Part shown: positions 25,401 through 37,400 of the stretch, one piece after another
Position numbering within the stretch: the first letter of the stretch is position 1
Layout: every line of letters starts with the position of its first letter
Source of the DNA: Azolla caroliniana
Lineage: Eukaryota > Polypodiophyta
Assembly: GCA_043228905.1 (NCBI GenBank)
Contig: JBHGNT010000003.1
Span: 24,800,001 to 24,864,000 of the forward strand
Direction: 5' to 3'
Length of the DNA stretch: 64,000 nucleotides
Position numbers and translations under genes: made by a program
Notes under the pieces: generated by a model
Database searches by the model: none
What the model saw: only the letters and a program-made list of their open reading frames with translations
What the model was told of the DNA's origin: nothing

Positions 25401-28400
25401 TTGTTACCTATGCTTGGGTGGTGTTAAACACCATCACTTTAGTTTTATTCATGTTGATTGACAAACCTTTGTCCGTACAAAATAGTTTTAAGGCATTTAG
25501 ATGTCTTTGTAGTCCCTCCGGAGAGTCAGAAATCAGCACAATATCATCAGCATATAGTAATATCTGTATAGCTATACCTGCTAGGTGTGCTCCGGAACCA
25601 CGAAATCTCTCTATGTACTGTGATACCTCATCTATATAGAGACCGAAGAGTGTGGGGGATAGTGGGCATCCTTGCTTCATGCTAATTGTGCTAGCCACCG
25701 CCTCTAACAAGCCCTTAGGAGACCGAACTTTTCCTGAAACAGATTCATAGAGTGCATAGATTCCCCATTGCATATCTATACGAACACCAATGGCCTCTAG
25801 CCGTTGCATAAGCCGAGCACGTGGCACAGTGTCAAAGGCTTTTCGAAAATCCACAAAGCAGCAATAAATCCTCTTATTGTGGGCTCTGCCCTCCTCAATA
25901 AGGGCCCGGAGGGTGAATATGTGATCCAAAGTTGTGAAACCCTTCCGAAATCCTGCCTGTCTAATTGAACGACAACCATTTTGCTCTGCCCATATACTCA
26001 ATTCTGATTCTAGAATCGAGCCATATAGTTTAGCCAAGTAATGGGAGAGTGAATGTATAAGCAAGAGAAGGAATTACAGAGAATAACCAGAAAAATAAGA
26101 AAACACACAGTAGGGGGATGACAGCTTATGCACTTAAGAGAGCTATATTAATTATCTAAAGATCATCAACTAAACTGAGTGGTCAAAGGGGCACAAGTCC
26201 TCAAGGGATTGCCCTATTAAATATGTTGGTGGAATCTAACCAAGATATCCACTTGAGGACGATTTTGTCATAAGAATATCTAATATTCTTTGACCACACT
26301 GACACTCAACAACTACACGGATTACAATAAAGTGTGCTCACACACTTTTTCATGTTGGGAATAAAGGGCCATTGTGCCTTTTATTAGTGCACAAGTGTGA
26401 ACGCACTCGTAGCACACTTTTGAGTTGTATATACATAATATCTAAAAACCAAAAAAGAGATACACTCTTTTGTACCCAAGACAACGTGCATCTCTCTCTC
26501 TCACTCAAACTCTCACCCTCTCTGTTTTTGACCTAAACCCTAATCCTCGTGCTGCCTTCAAATTGGTATCAGAGCCAAGGTTTAGGGTTTTCTGCAGAGA
26601 AAAGTTTAGGGTTTTCTATAGGCAGAGTTTAAGGTTTTTTGCAGAGCAGAGTTTAAGGTTTTTTGCAGAGCAGAGTTTAGGGTTTCTGTCGAGCAGGTCA
26701 CTTTTTCTGCAGTGCAGGTTTGGTCCTCCGTTTGGGCTAAAATCATGACTAGCAGCAGTGAAAGTAGCCACCTTATGCACATCAAGAAGCTTGAGGGTGT
26801 ACATAACTTTGCGGTTTGGAAAAAGCAGTGCTACAACATCGTGCTACAAAAGAAGCATGCAAAGCCTATAAAAGTCAAAGGAGTAAAGCCAATAGATATG
26901 GATGAAGATGATTGGCAAGAGTTGAATGAGCTTGCATGCTCGACTATTGAGTTGTCGATTTCTGATGCCTTGCTTTTTAATATCAAAGGTTTGGACTCCG
27001 CCTATTCTATATGGATTAGACTAGAGGAACTGTATGCCCAAAAGAAGGCATCTAGCAAAGTTTATTGGCTTAAGAAACTTATGGATTTGCGTATGACAAA
27101 GGCCACACCCATGTCAACTCACCTGAGTGAGTTCAATTCCATTTTTAGCCAGTTGGTTGCCTTAAAATTCATCATCGATGATGAGTTTAAGGCCACGTTT
27201 TTACTTTGCACCTTGCCAGAAAGTTGGGATACTTTCAGGACTACTATGAGCAATTCAAATGCGATGCTTCTTTATGCCGATGTAGAGAGTTCTCTACTCA
27301 TGGAAGAGATGAGTCGGCAAAATAATGCATCCAATAAGTCCTCTAGTGCATTGCATATGAGGGGTAGGTCACAACAAAGAGGCAAATCTAATAGTTATGG
27401 CCGTAGTAAATCACGTGGTAAAGATGTAGAATGCCATCACTGTGGCAAAAAGGGTCACTTTAAACGTGATTGTTTCAAATGGAAGAAAGAGAAAGGAAAG
27501 GGCAAGAAGATAGATGATTTTATAGAAGAATAGAGAGACATTCAACCAAGGAAAGGCAATACTAAAAGTGAAGAGGTGAATGTAGTCACTCATGATAGTG
27601 ATAGTGGAAATGATGTACTCTTTGTTTCATCATGCCATAGAGAACATGCTTTACTTGCAGATACGGATGGTGACATGCACACTTGGATACGGATGTAGAA
27701 TGCCATCACTGTGGCAAAAAGGGTCACTTTAAACATGATTGTTTCAAATGGAAGAAAGAGAAAGGAAAGGGCAAGAAGATAGATGATTTCATAGAAGAAT
27801 AGAGAGACATTCAACCAAGGAAAGGCAATACTAAAAGTGAAGAGGTGAATGTAGTCACTCATGATAGTGATAGTAGAAATGATGTACTCTTTGTTTCATC
27901 ATGCCATAGAGAACATGCTTTACTTGCAGATACGGATGGTGACATGCACACTTGGATACGGATGTAGAATGCCATCACTGTGGCAAAAAGGGTCACTTTA
28001 AACGTGATTGTTTCAAATGGAAGAAAGAGAAAGGAAAGGGCAAGAAGATAGAGGATTTCATAGAAGAATAGAGAGACATTCAACCAAGGAAAGGCAATAC
28101 TAAAAGTGAAGAGGTGAATGTAGTCACTCATGATAGTGATAGTGGAAATGATGTACTCTTTGTTTCATCATGCCATAGAGAACATGCTTTACTTGCAGAT
28201 ACGGATGGTGACATCCACACTTGGATACTCGATTCCGGTGCTTCTTTTCACGTCACCCCTCATCGTGAGTGGTTTTCAGATTACATAGGGGGTCGACATG
28301 GTGTTGTCCATCTTGTGGACAACTATGCATGTGAAATTGCAGGTATTGGCACTGTGCAATTACAGTTTCAGCATGGTTCTGCTTTCACACTTCAGCATAT

Positions 28401-31400
28401 ACGGCATGTACCTCAGCTCAAGAAGAGCTTGATTAGCACAGGACAGCTAGATGATGATGGATTTCACACAACCTTTGGTGATGGGAAATGGAAGATTTGT
28501 AAGGGATCTAGAGTTATTGCCAAGGGTATCCTCTCCATGTATCTAGTGTGAGTGACCATGTTGTTGCCATAACCGAGCAGCCTAGTGTTTCTTTGTGGCA
28601 TGGCCGGTTGGGACACATGAGTGAAACTGGTATGAAAGTACTTTCTCGTTTAGGTTACTTGCCATGTCTTCATTATGCTGATTTTGAACATTGTGATCAT
28701 TGCATTTATGGTAAACATGTACAGACAAAGATGTACAAACTTTGTATCCTCTCCATGTATCTAGTGTGAGTGACCATGTTGTTGCCATAACCGAGCAGCC
28801 TAGTGTTTCTTTGTGGCATGGCCGGTTGGGACACATGAGTGAAACTGGTATGAAAGTACTTTCTCGTTTAGGTTACTTGCCATGTCTTCGTTATGCTGAT
28901 TTTGAACATTATGATCATTGCATTTATGGTAAACATGTACAAACATCTCATAAAAAGTCTCTTTCTCTGAAGTCGTCCCCGCATGAGTTAGTACATTCAG
29001 ATGTATGTCAGATGCCAGGGCTATCATTAGGGGGAAAGAAATACTTAGTCACTTTTGTCGATGATGCTACACGGAAGGTATGGGTTTACCCTATTCGTAG
29101 CAAGGATGAAGTGGTCGACAAATTTCGAACATTTTTGGCATTAGTTGAGAATCAAATTGATAAGACACTTAAGTGTCTTCGCTCTGACAATGGTGGGGAA
29201 TATGTGTCCAAGGCTTTCCAAGCATTTTGTGACAGCAAAGGGATAAAGAGGGAACTCACTGCCCCTTATAATCCACCCCAAAATGGAGTTGCAGAGCGTA
29301 TGAATCGGACTATTCAAGATAAGGTCCGTACTATGCTGTCTCATGCTGTGTTACCCCATGGTTTTTGGGCAGAGGCTGTTATGACAGCTGTTCACTTGAT
29401 TAATCGGTCACCTAACAGGTCTTTGAGAGAGGGAATACCCCAAGAAGCATGGTTGGGCAAGCCACCTTCATATGCTCACTTGAGAGTGTTTGGCTGTGAG
29501 GCTTTTGTGCACATTCGTAAAGAACAACGCAACAAACTTGAGCCAAAGTCCTGCAAATGTATTTTCCTAGGATACGGTGACGAGGGTGAAATGGGGTATA
29601 GATTGTGGGATCCCGAGAAAAGAAAAATAGTATGCAGCAATGATGTTATCTTCCGGGAAAATCGCATGCATAAACAACCCGAAAAGACTGAGGAAGTACG
29701 TAGGGTTGTATTCCAAGAAGAAATACCTTTTAGACAGGAAAATGTGCCTGCTGTACAGCAGCAAACACCTGCTGTAAAATTACCTGCAAATGCAGAAAAT
29801 GAGGTTGGAAATGATCAGCCAGTCTTTGCCAATAATGATGAGCCACCAAATGTGCAGGAACAGCTAGAACAGCAAGCTGTGAATGCTGATTTGCAGGCTG
29901 AAATGCCTGGACTGCAAATTGAAAATGATGATTTGCAGGCTCAACAGCTACCAAACAATGAGCATTGGGTTAGGAGATTGTCTAGAGTTACTAGACAGCC
30001 TGACAGATTTGTTCCTGATGCAAACAATGTGGCTGATTATGTCATGGTAACTGATTGTGGCGAACCGACTTGCTTCAAGGAAGCAATGGACAGACAGGAC
30101 AATAAGAAATGGTATAAAGCCATGTTGTTAGAGATGGAATCTCTTGAGAAAAATAACACTTGGGATTTGGTGCAATTGCCTAAAGGGCAGAAAACACTTC
30201 CATGCAAATGGGTTTATAAAATGAAGGTCATTCTTGATTCCTCGCCAAAGTACAAAGCAAGATTGGTTGCAAAAGGATACAAGAAGGAATATGGAGTTGA
30301 TTTTGATGAGATCTTCTCGCCTGTAGTCAAGATGACTACATTAAGAATCATTTTGGGCTTAGTTACAGCTGAAGATATGGAGCTCATACAGATGGATGTC
30401 AAGGCCGCCTTTTTACATGGCGATCTGCATGAAGACATATATATGCAGCAGCCTAAAGGTTTTGTTACTAAAGGCAAAGAGAAGATGGTTTGTAAGCTCA
30501 AAAGGAGTTTGTATGGGTTGAAACAAGCACCGAGAGAATGGTATCATAAATTTGATGCATTTATGCAGTCTCAAGGTTTTCGTAGAAGTCAAGTGGACCA
30601 TTGCTTGTACACCAAGAAGGTAGGAGATGGCAGCCTGATTATCTTGGTTTTGTATTTTGATGATATGTTGATTGCTGGCAAGGATGTTCATGCCTTGAAT
30701 TCAATGAAGCAAAGCCTTCATGGCAGCTTTGATATGAAGGTTCTTGGTGATGCAAATCACATCCTTGGCATGCGAATACTCCGAAATCGATCGAAAGGGG
30801 TACTCTTTCTATCTCAGCAGGAGTATATCTCTAAGGTTTTGCAGCGTTTCAATATGGAAGGGGGGAAAACAATTGGGGTTCCATTGCCTCCATATTTGAA
30901 ACTCAGTGCAGAAGACAACCCTACATCTGATGATGAGAAGGCTGAAATGGCTAAGGTTCCATATGCTTCTGCCGTTGGCAGTTTGATATATACGATGGTT
31001 GCTACACGCCCTGATATTGCCTTTGCAGTGGGAGTGGTTAGTAGGTATATGGCAAATCCCGGCAAAAAGCATTGGGAAGTGGTGAAAGGTATTATGAGAT
31101 ACCTCAAAGGCACAAAGGACTTGTGTATTTGCTTTGGAAAGCAAAAGGCATCTGTCGTTGGTTTTACGGATGCGGACTATGCTGGTCACGCAGACTGTAG
31201 GAAGTCTACTTCTGGGTATGTGTTTACTTTCACAGGAGGAGCGGTCTCTTGGATCTCCAGACTACAGAAGTGTGTTGCATTGTCTACTACAGAGGCAGAG
31301 TATGTTGCTGCCACTGAGGCATGCAAAGAGGCTTTATGGCTTTCATATCTAGTGAGAGATCTTGGCATTACAGAGTTACCTATTCTTCATTGTGACAGCC

Positions 31401-34400
31401 AGAGTGCTATCATGCTAGCTCGAAATCCCGTCTTTCATGCAAAGACGAAGCACATAGAGGTGAAGTATCACTTCATCAGAGATGTACATGACAGCAAGAA
31501 CATTGAGCTTGTCAAAGTACATACAAATAATAATCCTGCAGATCTTCTCACGAAGGGTCTTCCAGCTGAGCGATTTGCTCATTGCCGACAGATGATGGGA
31601 GTTGGATAGATGTATGTATGTAGTTCAGCTTTGTACATACTTGGACTTAGCTGACCTTTTTTTTTTGTTTTTTTTTTCTTCTCACGGCACATTGCCTTTA
31701 GGTGGGAGGTTGTTGGGAATAAAGGGCCATCGTGCCTTTTATTAGTGCACGATTGTGAATGCACTCGTAGCACACTTTTGAGTTGTATATACATAATATC
31801 TAAAAACCAAAAAAGAGGTACACTCTTTTGTACCCAAGACAGCATGCATCTCCCTCTCTCACTCAGACTCTCTCCCTCTCTGTTTTTGACCTAAACCCTA
31901 ATCCTCGTGCTGCCTTCATTTCATGCATCGTCCTTTTTCTTCACAAGCACATGTTCACACAAGTTGAGCTTGATTCTCAACAAATACCATCGGTGTCCCG
32001 TATCACCGAATATTACCTTATGTTATATGTTGGTTGTTGAATAACAAATCTGAAGATTTGAGCTTAGCCTCATCAATAGAGTCTCGAAAACATCTCAAGA
32101 TGCCATAATGAAGGAGGTGGCTAGTCTTTTTTATATAACTCAACACCAAAGGCTCCTAGGATATTATATATCTGCACGCCACAATGAATCATCTGCAAGC
32201 ATATGAACAATCTTGTTGACAACTTTAGATTCTAGTATAGTTAGGAACTAATTTATTTGTATGGAGATATGTCATTGGCCAGTTGTACAACAGCAAGCTA
32301 TCCAGAGATACTTCAGTACTGAATTGGCCGTATGCCTTCCTGTTTTCACGACGTTGAGCACTCCTTAATCTGACTGAAGTGAAACTTGACTCAGGTGGCC
32401 ATTCGATCAACAATCTTTTGACATTGTAATCAGTTTTCCATCGTTATGAATTTCCCTTGGGAACCTTTTCTTCTTTCCTTTTCCGGACCTGGTAACATAT
32501 CCTAAAGTGGTCTTTTAGCACACGAGTCCAAAACCACATAGCTTTTCCAATAGTACTGTGCTCAACTCCTCATAAGTCAGTGGCAAACACGTTACATGTT
32601 TTCGAAGAGCTTTGTGACCTTCCCCACGTGCCATTCAATGACGTTTCATCCCAGTGTGCTAGTTACCAATGACTTACCATTGTTGTTGCTATTCTTCATC
32701 ATTTTTTAAGACGTGGATCTTGTTCCGTTGCAACAGTTAGGTGTTCTGCTGATGCGTTTGGTGTGTTACAGATAGAAACAAAACCTTCTCCAGCATTATA
32801 TGCATAATCCTTTTGTGCGTTTAGAAGAATTAATGTTCATATTTTCATGATATTGATCATTTGCCTCAACAGCTACCCTGGCAGTGGTCACAAATTTTAT
32901 TATAGACCTTGTATCTAAGTTTTGCAAGAATGAAGAAAGAAAGAAAGTCTGGTAGAAACATTTGAATTATCGACATTATCGACATGTGGTGTCTTACAAC
33001 GCAATGATTTCTGGGTATGTGCGGAATAGTGAAGGTTTTTCAGTTTTGAAACATTTGAGCAACAAATGTGTGTAGTTGGTTGACCTTATTGATAGCATGT
33101 ACATGCTTTGGCAATATAGATAGGGGGAAATTGTGCTCGAATGAAGCTATGAAGTTGGATCCTGATACAATAGTAGGATATGCACTGATGTCAAGCATGT
33201 ATCCTGAAAGTCACATAGTGGAGGCTATATATCTCCCAATTCATCTCTCATTTTTGTAAAATAAGTGGGTTGTATTTTATAGCAGATATGCTTTTTAAAA
33301 CTAATGGAAGGATATCTTGTTTAGAAAAAAAAAGAAAAAAAAGAAAGAAAGTCCAGTCGAATTCACAAAGAAGGAAAATGGTAATCAGTCATATCAAGGC
33401 TTCCTATCAACTAAGTTAAACTCATTACAATTGAACTGCTATTTTCCTATCTTATAAATGCGAAGTTGAGATGTAGATAGTGTTACATGCATAATCATAA
33501 CTGATCATGAGATAGGTTTCCATTGTTTTCCCTAATCTTATCATGAATAGATTTGGGTTAATTCCGAAAGGAACGAGAGTATGAATTGAATTACAATTCT
33601 TCGGTGTGACATATCTATTAAGTGTGTTATCTCTTGACCACTTCACATGAAGTAGTCAAGTGTTTGACTATGGCCTACGATGGTTTTTGCCTATATAAGA
33701 AGTGCAGCTACCTTCTTATCAAGGGATGCTTGACTTATGTTGGTGTGGCTATGGCTCTTGTTAGCTAAGCACTCGCGGAACCCAAAGTACATCGAGGAGG
33801 TTTGGGTCCGTCTCACGCCATTGTTAAGGGGTGGTCAGGCACCTGTTACGGGCATGACCATATAATATCCCATGGTAAGATTGTACCGTGTATAGAATAC
33901 TACGGTACAATCTTACCATGGGATATTATATGGTCATGCCCGTAACAGCACCCCTCTTTCCTTTCTCTGGTCTATAATTACCGATATTTTGATTACTAAT
34001 TAGTTAGCCTCTAACAAGAGGGGCCATAGTCTATTGTTCTTCTTTTGTTTTCCTTGTTAAACATTTCAAAATCTTAGCTATGTTTCTCGTCCTTGATGTC
34101 TGAATGTTTTTTCTTGACAGTGGATTCTTTAAAGGTTATTGCAAGAAAGCTGGGCATTTCACGCTGGAACCTTAGCACTGATCCTTGTGAATCATGGAAT
34201 TTTGATACAGCCCCTTTTATAGCATGCAGCTGCGATGAGACTATTTGTCATGTTATGGAACTGTAAGGCTCAGAAAGAAATCTAAAATGTGGAAAAAGAA
34301 TATTAAAAAATATGGAAGCTAGGTAACGAAGCGTTTGCTATAATTCACGTTTTAAGGAATGCTCTTATACTTCATGGTAATAGGAATGTGTTTAACCTAA

Positions 34401-37400
34401 GCTTGGTAGCAGAGATACCACTTGAGATCATGAACCTGACTCAAATAACCACGTTGTAAGTATAAGCTAGTCTCTTAGTGTATCTCCCATCTTGACCAGC
34501 AGAAAATAATAATATAATTTGGAGCAGACACATGAGGGAGAATTTTTTCTATGGTGGAATACCAAGTCAATTTGGGAGTTTGGCATCATTAACAACTATG
34601 TGCGTATATGTTGTATAAAATTAACTTTTCATCATGGTTTTAAATAATTTGAGTTGCTTTTATAACATTGCTCTTGAATGCAGTGACATAGGGGTGAACC
34701 AACTTTCAGGTTTCATACCTACAACACTGGGCAATCTAAGCAACTTATTGAATTTGTGAGTTCGTTGTTCAAAACTTGAATTATATTTTGGTATGTTATC
34801 AATTCAAATATGCATATACGTGCTAGAAAACACAAAATAAGGCAACAATCTATCATGAAGACACATAAAGATACATAATGTTTTTTGGATAACATAAAAG
34901 GCAATACACAATGGGCAGAGTTACAACGATTGGAATTTCATGCCATATGGGACAAAGGATATTTTATAGACGGATTTCTGATAAGGTGGAGTGGTTCTAC
35001 TGTACACCAAAGTATTTATTTAAGCTGACAATTAGAACTTAGAATGGGGGTCATTACCTAAATGTACATATTTCATATATAGCCTTAGGGCATTTCTTTA
35101 TACTAATGTAGTATCTTTCTTGGAAAAAAGAAGAGGAAACATAATGTTTTTGAGTAACCTTCTGTTGAAACCAGGGGTCTTTAATGGTGGAAGGTTACCC
35201 AATTTTTATATAAAATAACAAAAACAGATTAGAGGCTCTCAAATTGTTCACGCCTTACTAAGTTTGACTAATTTATGACGCGGTTTCTATATTGGTTGGC
35301 AATTGACAGGCTCAGGAAATGAGAAAGTGACAATACTTTGTTTGACCGGCCCCATATATTATTTGAAGAATAGGGTTCTGCTCATTCATGTAGTAACGAC
35401 ATATATGTCTGAAGTTTGCATACCTGAATTTCATGTGTGAGGATTACTTGAGTGCGCCTATATGGGAAAAATACTCCTTGTTGATGTTGTATTTCTACAC
35501 TTCACATGGAGGAAGCACAAGAATATACATAGAGATATATACCTGAAGAGGGCTTGCCTGGGTTTCATGTGGGAAGACTACTTGAGTGGGCCTATGTGGG
35601 GAGATCACTCACTTCTCGTTGATGTTGTGTTTCTGCACTTCTCACAGAAGAGAAGCAAGAATATGCATAGAAATATCAACATAAAGGATAACAACATGGA
35701 AAAGTTGTTCTTCATATTCATGGCTGGCAAATCTTGTTGCAGTGTCATTTCTCCATCTTCTTCGTTTTTCCGTACATCTTAAAAGACGTTAATATATCTT
35801 TCATACACACCTTCGACAAAGATTTAAGTCATACATATGACTTCTAAATTTCCAGGGCTATTGGCTAGCTATACCAATCAATGTACGGACAGGTCCAAAT
35901 CCTTCCTTAAAGGGACAATGGTTTCTTCCTTTGATCTTATAATAGCCTGGGAAATGACATAATATTCCTCCAGTTCAACCTGCTGATGACAAGGTGGGCA
36001 GGTGTTGTACTCTAAAGCTATATGTATCATTCTGTGTTCTCAGCTGATGAGATGATGTCTGATTCAGTTGAAAGGATGCAAATTTTGGTACCTCAATGTT
36101 AGGTCCTGAATGTTTCTGAAAATTCTTGATTATTTTAAGAAAGGCTTGATTATGTGCATTCAACTTTCAGATTCTTGTTATGAAAAAGTTTCTGGTTAAA
36201 GTAAAATATGTTTAAAAGCAAGAAAATGTTCACAAGAATTCTGCATGTATTTTACTTAAATCTACATTGTTAACTTTTTTATGTATGTTATTCCTTGTGT
36301 CATAAGTATGTCTGAATGTATACAAAATGCACTCAGGAATATTTAGAGAGGACCTCAAAGAGTCATATGGTTCATGTGCTATTGTGACAGGGGTTTTGGT
36401 TCCAATAACTTATCAGGTCCGTTCCCAAAAGAGCTTTGCCGTTTGAGTTCTCTTACTGGCTTGTAAGTTGTCATCCAATATCATAAAGCACTTCTGAATT
36501 GCATAAAGCCTACTTTTTGAAAACTTTATAATAGTGATGCTATATTTTGCTAGATGGATGGATGTAACTGGTCTTTCAGGAGAATTACCTTTGGAATTTG
36601 GTGATCTTACTCTTTTGGAGACAGTGTATGCATGCACAACTTTATGAATATGTTTCTCATTGTTCTTATTGTTTGAACCGGTAGAGGCATGATTTCAATT
36701 CTGCATCAGGGCAGTTGGATGTTTGGGAATGAATTCTCTGGTGCAATCCCTGATGTATTTGGGAATATGTCGAAACTTACAGAACTGTAAGCATCTATTC
36801 AACTTTTATTCTCTGGGCTAGTTTTTTGAATTTCATGTTTTTTGTTTTTGAAGGATGTTTATATACCTCCTTTTCATCTCTTATATTATTGATATATTCT
36901 GATGAGATGCCAATGGTGCATGATACAAGATGGATGTACTCCTCAGTATATTGTGGTAATATTGAGCTGGCTGTGAAGACAGCAAGCAAAGCTTCCCTAG
37001 CGATCCATTTTTCATGTTTAGGATCTCAAGGCCCTCTACACTTTGGCAACCCTCGATGATAATCATGTAGAGTTTTACTCGTTTTTAAAGAACAGGGCTT
37101 ATATGACTGTACAGAGAGTTAGCTGAGTTGCATTACATGTACCCTGCTTCTGTCAGGGCACTCTGAAGGGATAATTTAATGTCTGATGATGGGAGACAGT
37201 TGTGTAAAAAAATCTTATTTTCTCATCTTCCCAATTAGTAGAGGCCCATCGATCACAAAGGTTGGTTCCATAAGCCCAAGGCGGTGATGGCTTTGTGGAT
37301 AAAGTTCTGTTAATGATTTCTTCAGCAGAAACCAGTATCTATTTGGGGCTTATGAGAGCATGCAAGCAGTTTCCATGACAAACACAGTGGGTGCATTTGT

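Larger units (their letters stand above)
26353..31918 (+). mobile_element. Nearly complete Ty1/Copia retrotransposon with both LTRs and TSD
   Basis: 208-bp LTRs at 26353-26560 and 31711-31918 begin TGTTGGG and end CTTCA. They are flanked by the 5-bp direct repeat TTTCA (26348-26352, 31919-31923). Between them lie the primer-binding site, gag, protease, integrase, RT, RNase H and a polypurine tract. Aligned by eye the LTRs differ at about 10 of 208 positions, so the insertion is not brand-new. The coding part is damaged by an in-frame stop after the zinc knuckle, a 269-bp triplication and a 218-bp duplication. It lies sense in receptor-kinase intron 1. Confidence 0.95.

Noticed and set aside
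27411-28131. Repeated minus-strand ORFs of about 90 residues
   Set aside because: They recur only because the 269-bp unit is triplicated; antisense to gag.
33740-33830. tRNA-like or SINE-like stretch before the 47-bp hairpin
   Set aside because: A T-arm-like string GTTTGGGTCC is present, but A and B boxes and a cloverleaf cannot be made.
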